This document shows positions 9,978 through 21,844 of a stretch of DNA of 64,000 nucleotides, one piece after another (the stretch's first letter is position 1; each line of letters opens with the position of its first letter). The position numbers and the translations under genes are program-made. The DNA lies in assembly GCA_021307315.1 (NCBI GenBank), contig JAJSPD010000074.1, forward strand, positions 124,001 through 188,000, given 5' to 3'. The notes beneath the pieces are model-generated. The model saw nothing but the letters and a program-made list of their open reading frames with translations, had not been told where the DNA came from and ran no database searches. This stretch comes from Bisporella sp. PMI_857 (lineage: Eukaryota; Ascomycota; Leotiomycetes; Helotiales; Helotiaceae).

Positions 9978-12328
9978 ATGCGTTTTCTTTCACCAAGGTA
10001 TCTCTCAATCGCTCTCGCGGCCTTAGAAGCAGGGGTCCGCGCGCTTCCAAGTTCGATATACGCAGCACGGCACTTTACTCGTGCAGAGGATATCGAAGCT
10101 TCATATGACTATGTAATCATCGGCGGCGGAACAGCTGGGTTAACAGTCGCAGATCGATTGACCGAAGACCCTAAAAGTACGTTCTTCAGATATCACCGAA
10201 GAGCAAGGGCCTCAGCTAACGGACATGAAGCAACCGTCCTGGTAATCGAATACGGCTACTTCCAGCCACCCATAGATCCCGACTTCTGGATCCCGGGCGG
10301 CTGTACGGGCTCCTCCCTTTCCCGCCTCGCGATCCCCATCAAGCTACGCTATGCGAGATTGAAAAACATAAAAATAGAAAAGGAACGTAGTTCCTTGACT
10401 GACAGCTAATAGTTTCTATAGGGCGACCAGGCGCGATCCCGCGTTCCTACTTCTACAACATCACGGCAATCGGCACGAAACCCATCTCCGTCCTCGCAGG
10501 CTGCGCCGTAGGAGGCAGTTCTGCCGTAAATGCCATGGTGTTCATGCGCGGTACATCGGAAGACTATGATCGATGGGCTACTCTAGGAGGTAAAGGCTCG
10601 ACCTGGAACTGGAAAGGCCTGCTTCCGTATTTCAAGAAGGTAAGCCCAGTTCTGAACGAAAAGCGTTTGAGGATATGAGGCTGAAAAGAGGACAAGGCGG
10701 CGAACTTCACGCCTCCGAGGAAGGAGCTAGTGGAGGAATTTGGGATCAAGTATGATGAGGAACGGTCTTGGGGCCAAAGAGGGCCGATTGAGGCCAGTTT
10801 CCCGAGTTTTCTGTATCCGGGGCTGAGTAAGTAACCGGCTGATGATGAAGCTTTCAGGCTTGTGATATTTATATATTCTAGAAACCATGCTCAACGCCTG
10901 GAAATCCGTTCCCGGCGTAAACGTACCCACCGATGGTTCCGCCGGCGAAGCAGGCCTCATCTGGGTCCCCACATCCCTCGACCCCAAAAACGTGACGAGA
11001 TCTTATGCTCGACCCAGACACTACGAGCGCGTGAAAAGCCGGCCGAACTATCATCTCCTAACCGGGCATGGGGCTAACAAAATCGAGTTCCGTGGTCAAA
11101 ATGGAGCGATTTTAGCACATAGTGTGATCATCACCCCTCGCGATGGAAACGGGACTTCCTCAGAGGTGTTGGCGAATAGAGAGATCATCCTTTCCGCGGG
11201 TGCAATAAACAGCCCGTACATCCTCTTTCTAAGCGGGATCGGCGATCGAGCTGTCATCGAGAAGGCTGGGATACAGACGGTGCGGCATATCCCCGGCGTA
11301 GGCCACAATTTGCATGATCATTCTTGGTTTTCTGCGTCGTGGCGATGTGAGTTTTCCGTTATGTGTTACCGTATGGAAAGGATTCTGAGAATTTATAGTT
11401 CAAAATGATGTCTTTCCCAGCCCGGGACTGCTTTCATCTAACGCGACCTTCGAGGCTTGGGCAAGAGAGTTGTGGAATCAGAACAGGACAGGCACGTGCT
11501 TCCCACCTTTGCAAAACTGGAGAAGCTCACAATTTCGAAGGTCCTTATTCCATTATCGGCGCCAACGCGATGGCGATGCTCCCACTTTCCGTTCTCGCAC
11601 CGAACGGGTACGAAGCGCTGGCGTCCGACCTCGAGGCACAAAAACCCGCAGCCTTTCTACCGCCAGGAACAGACGCGTCGATCATCAAGGGCTATGCAGC
11701 TCAACAACGAACAATGGCCGCTGCGATCCGCTCAAACAATACAGCCTTCATCCAGTTCCCGTTGTCGGGTGCAGCAGGCGGCGCGCTATTCAACATGCAC
11801 CCGCTCTCTCGGGGCTCCGTGACCCTGAACACTTCCTACCCGCTCAGTGGTCCAGTGGTAGACTATCGCGCATTGAGTAACCCCCTGGATATGCATATAA
11901 ACATCGTGCTCCTCCAGGGCATCAGAAATTATTTCGCTCTGCCTGCCCTTGAGGCCCTCGCACCTATCGAAGTCGCTCCCGGAGCAAACGTCACGAGTTT
12001 CGATGCCATGGCCGAGTTTATCTCACGAACGTTAGGCCCGAGCGCATATCATAACGTGGGCACATGCGCTAAGATGCCTCTAGAATTTGGAGGCGTTGTG
12101 GATGAAAGCCTGAAAGTCCATGGGTTGAGGAAGCTAAGAGTTGTGGATGCGAGTGTGATTCCGATATTGGTCGGTGGGACAACACAGAGTACTGTTTACG
12201 CACTTGCTGAAAAGGTAAGTGATCGCTCTTGAGCGTAGATGCTTTATATTTAGCGCTGCTGAAAAGATTCGGGGGCTAATATTTGTGTTTAGGCTGCAGA
12301 TCTGATCAAAAATGAAATAAAGGGTTGA
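9978..12328 (+). CDS. GMC (glucose-methanol-choline) family FAD oxidoreductase
   Basis: My model has eight exons: 9978-10176, 10231-10386, 10422-10639, 10697-10826, 10882-11346, 11399-11491, 11541-12214 and 12293-12328, giving 656 aa. The N-terminus may be a signal peptide (LSIALAALEAGVRALP), so the enzyme is probably secreted. FAD binds at YDYVIIGGGTAGL (residues 44-56), with the second GMC signature around GAINSPYILFLSGIG. The catalytic His lies in GPSAYHNVGTCAKMP near the C-terminus, and the last residues follow the usual DASVIP...YALAEKAADLI pattern. Family members oxidise alcohols or sugars and pass electrons to oxygen or quinones; the substrate here is unknown. Two junctions are uncertain. 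Intron 2 is only 35 bases as modelled; an alternative donor at 10303 gives a 119-base intron and 628 aa. Intron 6 (11492-11540) needs a GC donor to keep NQNRTG-PYSIIGANAMAM in frame. Confidence 0.87.
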
Positions 12329-12516
12329 AGGATGTGCATCATAATATTTTAAAGATAGGAAAATCATATTAAACATGAGGAACACAAAAGGGATAAATAT
12401 AATTGCTGTTCGAAATATCAAACACTAATGAATTGTGCATGCAATACTCCTACACTATCTTTGAAATATTTCATTTTAAATGTCAAGACTAAAATGACCA
12501 AATTTTAGCGACGGAT

Positions 12517-15286
12517 CTAGCAGAAATCGTACCAAGACTCGTTATAGTTCTCTGGGATCATGATATACGTTGATCTGCTCCATACATCCAAGTTTGCAAA
12601 GTAGTCTGTGTCAGGGTTACACACCTCATCCACACAAGGGCAGGCTTCATCAGTGACATCAAAGAACCTTCCACACTCGCAGAAAGGAGCCATCATAGAA
12701 TCTTCAACCAAAGGAATAGAGATTGTTCCTCCATTTAACAGTCCATCCAAAAGAGAACGCATATCAAAATATCTAGAAATCCATGGATCTTCCTCTGTTA
12801 GTCGACGGTATGTGGCGAGCTCTGTCTGGATCGCGGCCCATAGAACGCCGATGGTCTTGCTTCCACCATAGAAATTGCCCGTGGTTGGCTTTGAATGTTG
12901 GCATAGCTCTTCGTCTACTTCGCCATCGGACTCATCATCTTCAGTGTCTGAGCTTTTGCTCAATTCATCATCACTGATCTCGATAAAAATGCGAAAGTCC
13001 TCCATTCTTTCGTGTCTGCGACGAGGTGGCTTGGATCTGTCTCGTCGCTCATCTCTAGCATGACGCAGCAGTGTGCATAACGCTTTCCAGCCAAGTGCAG
13101 CATCTTCGGTCCATCCTGTCAGGAGTGATTCTGGGACACGTTCTGATAGCTCAAAGGGGTCCAAGAGCTCATGGCTGCATTCTGTGGCATTGTCCCGGCT
13201 TCTTAAAGCATCCAAGGAAATGTGCGCCTTCAGCTGAGGATCTGCGCCATTAGCCAGAAGACAAGTCAGGCAAGCAAGCATTCCAAATAAATTCTCGCCT
13301 GGGCAACCACTTCTTGCAAGATAGAAAGCGATTAAAACGAGCGTGTGTAATGGCCTCAAACGCAGTTCCTTCCCACAAGCTTGACATTTTTTGACAAACA
13401 AGCCACTCGGGTAGTCTATATCAGGTGCAAAAACAGGTCCATAAACTCGCCCAATACTATGACACACAGCTTGAGCGGAGGTGTGGCAGAACATGTGCTT
13501 CCACTCGAGCGGTATTCTAGGCTGCCCTTCCGCGAAGAGCTCGCGGACACATGGCGAGTCCGCATCCCAACGTCCGCAAATGTCCACTTCTTCACCTGTG
13601 AACCGCTTCATCTTTGCCAAATTGTCGTCTACGATGAAGGGAAGGCAGCTTGTATGTGACTTCAGGATTGTCAACATGAGGTTGTCCAGTACGGTGTGCC
13701 CATGATCGTTGACAAAAAGTCTCTGTACATTGTGATTTTGGGCAATACTATTCAAAGCAGCATCGAGAAGGTTACAGCAGGCTTTTGATCCATCAAGAAA
13801 AGATGTCAGAAGATGCAGCGGGTATATTCCAGTATTTTCTAGATTAGTTTTTGCTACTTTGGGAAGCAGTCTCCAGAATACGTCTTCATTTCGAGCCACA
13901 ATACTGAAACCAAAGCTTTCTTGGAGGAGTTCTTTCTGCGAACGGCGAGTGGCTTTAACAATTCGCGCCATAGCCATAGGTATCTCTTCGGCCTTGAGGT
14001 TGCTGAATTCGTTGCTTTCTAGAGCTTTTTGCAATCGCTCTTCAAAGGTCCGTCTGTCTCCATTGGGTGACCACCTTCCTAGGCTCTCCTCTCTATCTGG
14101 ACCTAATATGGAGTCTTCCTCGTCATCAGAGAACTCTTCACCATCATATCGATTTCGAATGGCAGCATGAATTGTCCACCTGCACAAAGGCGGAGGCTTC
14201 GTGCTTAACCTCGCAAGAACAATGGCAGTATCTTCAGATGCAGGGGTGTCGACGTTTAGAGGTGTTCCAAAAATAGACCTGGGGGTGTTTCCGGCCGATC
14301 TATTTGCTTGGTCGCGTTCTCGAAACCGATCAAACTCAAGGAGGTCGAAATTCCATTCACGCGGGCCATAACCCCAATACTTAGCTGTCTTAAATGCGAA
14401 GAGCCAAAATTGGTAGAGATATGTAGTCAGCATCCTATAAATGTGTCAGGAGAATTGAAAGAATGATTCAGGAGGCATCTGAGAGCTCTTTAAATTACCT
14501 TTTTTCGACTTTACCCATCTGCTTCATCAGATCTTCATGCTTTGCTTGGACAAATAGGCGAGCACGATTTTCAAGCTCCATATTTCTGATTGCTAATGTT
14601 GTCGGAGTAGGATGATCATTAGGTGATACAGTGTTGTTTGGGGAGCAGATATTTGAGGACGTTGAGTTCGATACCTTAAGGAGAGTAGGGGTGGGTGGGA
14701 ATATGGGAGAAGCGTGGTCGATAATAGGGGAGGATGACTTGAAAGCACGATATGGCAAATTCCATGTTATAAATCTAGTAGTTCAGCGTTAGGTAAGGCG
14801 ACTCAAGGGAGGCTAATTGCTGAAAGACTTACACATTGTTCCCGAGTTGTATATTATTGTCGGCAGCTTCTTTTTTCTTCTCCCCCGTACTGATGTGCCT
14901 TCTAATCCGCTTCTTATCAATGGCGTAGCCTTTGTATGTGACTTCTGGTGTTGACATGGAATTCTCCCTGAGACGCTTTCCAAGTGCGACGATGGCGGCA
15001 TCTTTTACAAAAGAAGGTATGTTCTTGGTAACACCCCATTGGCCAAGGTAGTACTTATAAGTATGTTCACTAGCCGTTAGGATTGGTTAGCCTTTGAAAG
15101 TGTGCAAGAATTGATGAGAACCCACACAGCATGGAAATCGTACTGATTCCGCATAATGTTAATAACAGTTGTTAAGGGCATATCTTGACGGACATATAGA
15201 TCCAAGATTATAGGCTTGAAGTGCTCCCATCTCTCAGCCTGCGATTCTGGGGATGTAGCCAAGCCTTGAGCATAAATGCGATCCAT
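12517..15286 (-). CDS. Clr5-domain protein, possible transcriptional regulator
   Basis: Four exons (15286-15126, 15069-14833, 14774-14499, 14434-12517) give 863 aa, and all three introns (56, 58, 64 bases) have matching phases. The N-terminus is a Clr5 domain: AERWEHFKPIILDLYV, then VINIMRNQYDFHAVEHTYKY, then YLGQWGVTKNIP. Clr5-domain proteins are fungal proteins thought to act in DNA-linked or silencing contexts, named after fission yeast Clr5. The rest is long, helical and acidic in places (DDELSKSSDTEDDESDGEVDEE in pieces). A Cys/His-rich cluster near 13370-13400 (KKCQACGKEL) and another near the end (FCECGRFFDVTDEACPCVDE) may bind metal. The start is uncertain. The frame is open upstream to 15372 without an ATG, so either 15286 is the start or a small first exon lies further left on the minus strand. 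Confidence 0.85.
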
Positions 15287-15372
15287 TGTTTGGCGGCACT
15301 CAAGAACTTTATGGTCATAGAACAGTTTGGAAGTCTCTGCAGTGAAGATGATCGATGGCACGGATATAGATG

Positions 15373-16466
15373 TCTACATAGGGGGGAGATGTAGTTATAA
15401 ACATTGAACAGGAAAGTATCGTGCCCATCGTGTCCATCGGGGCCTTATATCATGTATAAATGAAAGCGGTTCGGATCCCTCTCCTAGGCAGAAGGCAAGG
15501 CATTCGAGGTCCTCTAACCAAAGGTCGACTGGCGAATCAGCAAGGTTTCACTGGCGAGACGACCATAATCATTGGCCTCAGAAACCGAAGTGGGCGAGGC
15601 TGCGTAGTCGAATTGGGGACACACGCTGGGATTCCCATCATTGGGTACAGCAGACGAACATAGATGCAAGATTGAGTTGGAACGAAAAAAATAAGTAAGA
15701 CCTTTGTAATGGTGGTGCTCCTCGCTCAGACAGAGACTGGAAGCTCCCTCCTGGTGACAAAGGTTGACAAGCCAATGATGGGGGATTAGGATCTTGGAAT
15801 ATGTAGCACAGATTCCTTGGCTCCCCTCTTCCATGCGGCTTCGCGGCAGCTGCCACCATGCTCCGAGTACGCCAACGACGATAATGCCCCATAATAAAAA
15901 AGTGACTGGCCTATGGGTGGAAAGGTTGCTGTCCTTGGCCAGGCCGTTGCGTGCGCCATTGACCATTACGGTTGGAGGAGCAGCCCTGCTCCTGGAAACC
16001 CCTTGGCCTTTTCCCAGCACATTCGTCGACTGGCCAAAGGACATTGAACACATCCAAGATATCTATCCTATGTGTTCCAGGAAACTTTAGACAAGGGTTC
16101 GTGCTCAGAAAAACATCTTCTGGTTATGAACGCCGATTGGTCTGCTAATACTGTGATTCGTTTCTTATAACGAGGCAATAAAATTATGCTTAATTCAACC
16201 CTGGACGCCAGAATCCCCATGGGCACTTTGCTCGAAGCGTGCACTCATGGAGTGGCGAATCTCTGTGCGGTATTAGAAAGCGAGAGATGGAATCTTCATT
16301 TGGAATGGATATATTAACGATCATCTCGTGATTGTAGAGAAGCTGATCATTGAATTTCCGCCTTCAATCAACTGCTTCACGTCTAAACACCTCTCGATCT
16401 GCTTGCCGTACAGCAGGTGATCAGTCAGCTAAGAACTCAATTAGCGTTTAGCTATAAGCCACCATC
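15373..16466. other. intergenic region between the Clr5 gene and the small Cys-tailed gene
   Basis: About 1.1 kb holding the divergent promoters of its two neighbours. A minus-strand open frame (15514-16053) contains one hydrophobic stretch (FLLWGIIVVGVLGAWW) that could be a membrane helix. The rest of that frame is unremarkable, and I do not call it a gene. Confidence 0.4.
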
Positions 16467-17085
16467 ATGACTACGAAGAGCGTGAGGAGTAGATCGAATT
16501 ATGGCAGGCAAGTCATCTGTTAGCTAGTGCAACTCGAGACTAACAGGCACTTGTTGCAGGAGCAGTTCCGCACAGTCTCGGCACCATCGGCCTATAGCTA
16601 GCAAAGACAGGGCCTCCGTCAGCAGCTTAAGCAGTAGTAGTATATCATCAGAAACAAACGAACACTCCTCAACCGCCGCCTCCAGTAGAACATCAACGTC
16701 TACCACAATGCTCCAGCCAGCAACATACCATATTCCAATGTCAAATTACCACGCGGATATTAGCCATGACCCAGAGCATGACCTCGCCCATGTCGGTGCA
16801 CAATTCAGGTCCCGCTTCCATGTTGCGGACGCGCTTTTCCAAGAGACGAGACAGCCAGCTTCATACTACGCATATCATCATTCCGACTTGCAGGAACAAC
16901 CAATGTCCGAAATGGAGCAAGTTAGTGATTGTGACGTCCCGTCGTATGTGGATGTTCGGTTTGCTGAGCAGGATGCTCTCTCCTGCCACCCAAATGTCCG
17001 GAATGTAACGGCACAAAAAGGGTGCTCATGTGGCCAAACGTGTGAGCTAGGTTGCCCTATGGCTGCCCTGGCGCCACAGTGCTGA
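16467..17085 (+). CDS. Small uncharacterised protein with Ser-rich head and Cys-rich tail
   Basis: Exon 1 (16467-16507) and exon 2 (16560-17085) give 188 aa. The start is the ATG in ACCATCATG, a good fungal context. The frame is blocked by a TAG if the intron is kept. Removing a 52-base intron with the donor AG/GCAAGT, a GACTAAC branch site and a TTGTTGCAG acceptor joins the start to a continuous frame. The protein begins basic, followed by a Ser run (VSSLSSSSISSE), a His/Tyr-rich middle (SYYAYHHSD) and a C-terminal cluster of Cys (KGCSCGQTCELGCPMAALAPQC in pieces). There is no clear signal peptide, so it is probably intracellular. The Cys cluster suggests metal binding or palmitoylation, which is inference only. 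I know no family for it. Its status as a gene rests on the intron signals and the long open frame. Confidence 0.6.
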
Positions 17086-17591
17086 GCTACGACGTTGAAG
17101 TGGCCAAAGAGCCATTGATTCTGCGAGAGATGGTAGGCCGGAATATTTGCTATGGTCGCTCAAAGGCTATGAGAAGCTTTTGGGCTCTGTGGCGTACGCA
17201 TGGCCGTGGTAATTATGTGTGCTGAGCTACAAGGATGGTTTTCTTAACATATCTTGTACCGTTGGTTTGACGGAAGAATTGGAAGGATGAGATGACTGAT
17301 TTTTGCTGCAGAAGGGGGATGGAGATCTCGTTTTCCATAAGGAGGAGTCACGAACTTTGACAAGCAAAGCTATCACGTGATTGTCAAAATTAGCTTTCCG
17401 GTGTTGCATAACTATATTCGTCCCTTCAGGGTCCAGCGGATACCTAAGCTGATAGATTCAAAGAACTGTACAGATGATTCTTAAGTGTCTTCATTCATAA
17501 CTCATAACATGTGGGATGTCCTCCTGTATGTGCCATTGCGGCGATTCCGATATCCTATGTCCATGCCATTATTTTGTGTAAATCTTTTGTC
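17086..17591. other. convergent intergenic region
   Basis: A 500-base spacer between the 3' ends of the small plus-strand gene and the minus-strand OPT transporter. It should contain both polyadenylation regions. No gene is seen. Confidence 0.5.
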
Positions 17592-20500
17592 TCACCATGT
17601 ATCTGGCCCAAAATGACCGCCCTCAGGCACCGTTTTATAGGGACATGCATTCCAGTCGCAGCCTTGTTTGTATACTTCCGTACCCCACCATTTGAATCCA
17701 CTTGTCCAGCCTGGAAACACAAATCCAAAAAATACAACCACGATCCCAAACGCCAGACCAGAATCTAATGCCGCACTCAAGGTCATCGTATATTTTGCCC
17801 ACCATGCAGTCGCTCTCCGTTTAATTACGTAATTGAAAATATAGCAGACAAGTGCCCAAACCGAGAAGTTTAGCCCAGTGGCCGGTGGAATCCAGCTGAG
17901 ACTTCCGAATAAGACGGGGAGGTTGATTTTTCGGACGATGCTCGACTTCCTTTTTCGTGCATATAGCCACAGAATGATAGGAGCTATTGCGCCGATTGGG
18001 AAACACCATACCAAAATATGATAAGTTGCGCTTGGCCCAAAGAACTCTCCTGGTCCCACTACTCCCCACAAAATACTGCCATTGAAATGCACACGAGCGA
18101 GAGGACAGGTGAAGCCATTGATCGCTTCTGGGGTGCAGATGCCAGGAACATTGGCAAACATCCAGTTCAAGACACCAATTTGGGTAATAGATGAGACAAT
18201 TGTTGCAACCATTTGTACCGAAAACAGAATCCTTGGCGGAATCTTCATGTAGTGACCCAGCTTAAGATCCGAAGAGAATTTGATCCCTTGGGCTGAAGAA
18301 ATATAGCCATAGGTCACAAACACCATGTTTGCAACTGGGCGTCCAGGGAAAACAGCACCACAAACAAGTTGGCATATCAAATAGATGCTACTGTGCTGGT
18401 TTGTAATTGCCATGACGATGCCAATGGGAATGAAGAGAACCGTGCAGATCCCAAGGGCGAGAAGTAAGCCGTACCATGGAAGGTGAACAGGATAACTAGA
18501 TAAAATTAGAATTAAATGAATGCGTCGGAGTGGTGTACTCACTATTCACAAACAAACATGCCCACAGCGGTCATGCTCACAAATGTGAGCAGATACCAGC
18601 TCAATGGGGCATCCTTGTATTTTTTCATAAGTCGGTTATGGACATCTTCTTGACTAATGATATTCTCCATATGTGAATCTGTCCTCTGTACTCGGGATCT
18701 TCTAGTACTGCTATCCGAAGATGGTCGGTCAGGAGAAACACCCTCTCTTGAACCAGGTACCACCTTGTATATTGGTTGTGCTTGCCCTTTGACCTCCTTT
18801 AGTGACCTTATCCATTGCCTCCATATATCCTTTCCGTGCCAACAGGCTGTATGGGATAAAAGGGATGCGAGGGCGGCGAATTGGAGCCCATAACTTAACA
18901 TATAGGTAATGGGTAGGAAAACCCGACTGTAGTTATGATATGCTTCCTTATCGAAAAGAAAATCCGGGGTCAAGATTCGGCTTACGTTATAAATATTTCC
19001 AGTATTATCGAACACTGACGAAGATAATATCGGCATATAGGACGAGTTGAAGACGTTCTTATAATATGCGATGGGAGCAATGATCCACATAACAATGACA
19101 AGACCTCCCACAACATTCATTGCAGCCCAAAAGGGGGTCAACAATGGAGATCCAATATAAGCAATCTGTGTCCAGTCGAAAGTGACTGGAAATAGACCAA
19201 GGCCAGATGCAACGCCAAACAAATTAGCAACCACTACGCTTTTTGGCCAGATCCAGGTAATCACACTGAAGTAGCTCAATGCTGGGAATATGAGGCCAGG
19301 CAAGAAATAGAAGATGAAGGCTGATAGCCAGACCACGAAGAAGAATTTCCAGCGCGTAATCTTCCATCCATTTGCAATTGTATTTTCCTCTTTGTGTAAG
19401 GTTGTGAACATCGCTGCAGACATGAGAGTGCCTGGCCAAATCATCCCGCCTGGTCGAACTAGAAACCGCCTGGCAAGACCAGCAAATGTATATCCAAGGA
19501 TCTGCGTAGATAGAATGAGTAACAGCTGATATGTGATGCTGACTTTCTGGTTATAAAATTGCGTTTGCTCAACAATAACATCCGTTGCAAATGCAAACCC
19601 AAAAGACACATTGCTACTGATGTATACGCAACTATGCTCTTTCTCGTTCCATCGTCCTTGAGCAAGCCAAAGGCGCAAATTCCGCAAATTCCCATTCTGC
19701 GGTTTGCTTCTCGTACCGTTATGGGTGTTCGCATCCATATTAACGTCTAATTCTGACGAAGGGCGACTTCGCACACCATCTTCAAATGCTTCATCCGGGT
19801 CGCCCTTTCTTTTTAATAATTGATCCCATATGAGGCCGAGGGGGTGCACCAGCAGAAGTGCAATAACTGGAGTAATTGAAACACTGGGGTATCGTAAAGA
19901 AAAGAACAAATTCGTTGACGATCCTAAAATGGCAAATAACATAGAGAGTGCCCACATGCGCGGGGTATTGATCGATAAGGATGTGTTGTCTATAGCAGAT
20001 ACAGATGCTCGAACCTGCGGATATGGAGAGTTGTCCCACGGGTCTTCGTCGTCGCTTGCGATACCGTCCAAAGTACCGTCTCCATCTGGTATGTCTTCTC
20101 CTTCCCCGAGTTTGCCGGCCGCGGCCTCATCACCCTTATCTGCTTTTGCGGTTGGTATAGGCACTCCGCTCATCCCATATCTCCCATCCAAACTAAGTTC
20201 ACGGCGGAGACTCTCCCCAGCATCATCTACGCTTCTGCCTGTTGTGTAACCAAAGTCTTTCGAGGGCCTGCGTCTCTTCTTCGGAGATTGTGACCGATCC
20301 TCAACGGTATTTCTCAAGCCAGAGCCATTAGCCCTCTTTTTATGCCTCCCACTTCTCAAGTGGTCGTTCTCGTCATCCTCGCTGTTGTCTGTAGATGCGC
20401 CAATAGGTGTCCCAGCCGCGCCGTAAGAACCTGTGCCAAAGCCAGGCGCCGACCGCAGCAGAAGAGGGGCTTTGGACATGAGTCCTAATAGTTTTTGGAG

Positions 20501-20749
20501 AGGGCTTATATGTTGTCTGCTCGTCAGCTCCGTCGTCGTCGAGGCAGCATCGTCGTCACTGTCGGCGTGGTGCTTCCGGAGAAGAGCGGTGTCAGATTCG
20601 GGGTCAAGATCTTCCTCGTCGTCTTGCGGCGCGACATGGGGGTTTTTATGTCGTAAGGAAGAGAGTGGGATGTCCCGAGATTGTGTATTATGAGCATGAA
20701 GACCAGCAACCTCTTGCCCCTGACCGCCAGCTGACCTGGAAGGAGTCAT
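17592..20749 (-). CDS. OPT family oligopeptide transporter
   Basis: Two exons (20749-18543 and 18495-17592) joined across a 47-base phase-2 intron give about 1036 aa. OPT proteins are proton-coupled importers of small peptides, glutathione or metal chelates, usually at the plasma membrane. The first 270 residues are a long, hydrophilic, acidic and Ser-rich cytosolic tail (DDEEDLDPESD, GDGTLDGIASDDEDPW). The rest has many hydrophobic helices. OPT features include SIYLICQLVCGAVFPGRPVANM with TYGYISSAQGIKFSSDLKLG, and the closing GCDWNACPYKTVPEGGHFGP. The frame stays open upstream to 20806 without an ATG, so 20749 is the first usable start unless a leader exon exists. Length is above the usual 750-900 because of the N-terminal tail. 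Substrate is not predictable from sequence. Confidence 0.92.
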
Positions 20750-21264
20750 TCGAAGGGAAATGTGGGCTGAGGCAACCTGCTGGAGTGTATCATTATGCCG
20801 CGCCAAGCGACTCTTTTGAAGGCTCCCACCAGTGCGACCTTCCCTTTCGTTAGGACGATGCGGCTACGCGTGGGAAAAAAAAAAGAAACGACGGGGTGGA
20901 GATGGAGCTACTGATGTACAAAGTGTTTTAGCAGGTTATCGTCCGTACGTTTTTGGATGTCAATTATGGACCCCTATATCAGAGTGCGGTAGCTGTTCCG
21001 GGCTTGGAACGAATCAAAAAAGTTTAATCAAGCAAATGCGTCCCGCAGCAAAGAATGCATCGAATGCATCGCTGGGGCCTGCACGCATTAATCACACCAC
21101 AACCCAGATTATGGACATTTTATGGGGCAGATCCGCGTTATCTGATCAAGAGATTACAGGTACAGGCCTACAGTACCCGACAGTACTGTATAGTACTACT
21201 TTCGTTCCCTTTTTTCCAACCACCGTGGGGGACCAGCCGGCAGGTGGACTCGAAGAGTGATGAA

Positions 21265-21318
21265 CTAGGGGAGAGGGAGAGACAGGGAGAGAGAAGGAGA
21301 GGAAGAGAGAGAAAGCGA
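21265..21318 (+). repeat. Polypurine GA-rich tract
   Basis: Nearly pure G/A on the plus strand with short GAGAG units, sitting roughly 500-570 bases upstream of the OPT start codon. Such tracts in fungal promoters can bind GAGA-type factors or form triplex DNA. Here the role is unknown. Confidence 0.6.
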
Positions 21319-21810
21319 CACAAGCCCTACAGTGAGGTTGTTGCCGGTGGGCAGCAGACGTTTATTTTTATTTTTCAGAAGTTGCTGCATCTGAACGTTG
21401 CAAAAGACGGATCCAGCATATATATATTTATGACTTCATACCCATGGTGGGCAGCCAACTAGCGTGCTATGTGCTACAACAACAGTGTATGGCTGCGCTA
21501 AGGGTTACGCGTGATGTGATGATCTAATGCCCTGTAGCTCATCTCCCCTTCAGGCTGGTTACCAAAGGCTTAGCAGCCTGTCACAGGGCTTGTTGTTTGG
21601 GGGGGGGGGAAACACATTCCTGATCGACTTACACAACATGAAGGGGCAGATACAATACCTCACGAAGTAGTGATACAATAACTTGAGACAAACTATCAAT
21701 ATCCTACTAATAAACATGTTCCTCAGCTACGACCCGGAAGCTTCGTCAAAGAAATAAATATCTTTGTGGCAGAGAGGCAAAATACCCCAGCCATCCCTTT
21801 GATTCCTGGC

Positions 21811-21844
21811 CACACACACATGCTCTCTCTCTCTCTCTCTCTCT
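21811..21844 (+). repeat. (CA)5 TG (CT)11 compound microsatellite
   Basis: CACACACACA is followed by TG and then eleven CT units, ending in CTGTGCTGTG. It is a compound dinucleotide repeat expected to vary in length between isolates. Confidence 0.9.

Noticed and set aside
12608..14276. Plus-strand open frames opposite the Clr5-domain gene
   Set aside because: They are complementary-strand shadows of a well-supported spliced gene.
15514..16053. A 179-codon minus-strand open frame with one hydrophobic segment
   Set aside because: No family resemblance and no splice partner; it lies in a divergent promoter region. Evidence is too weak for a gene call.
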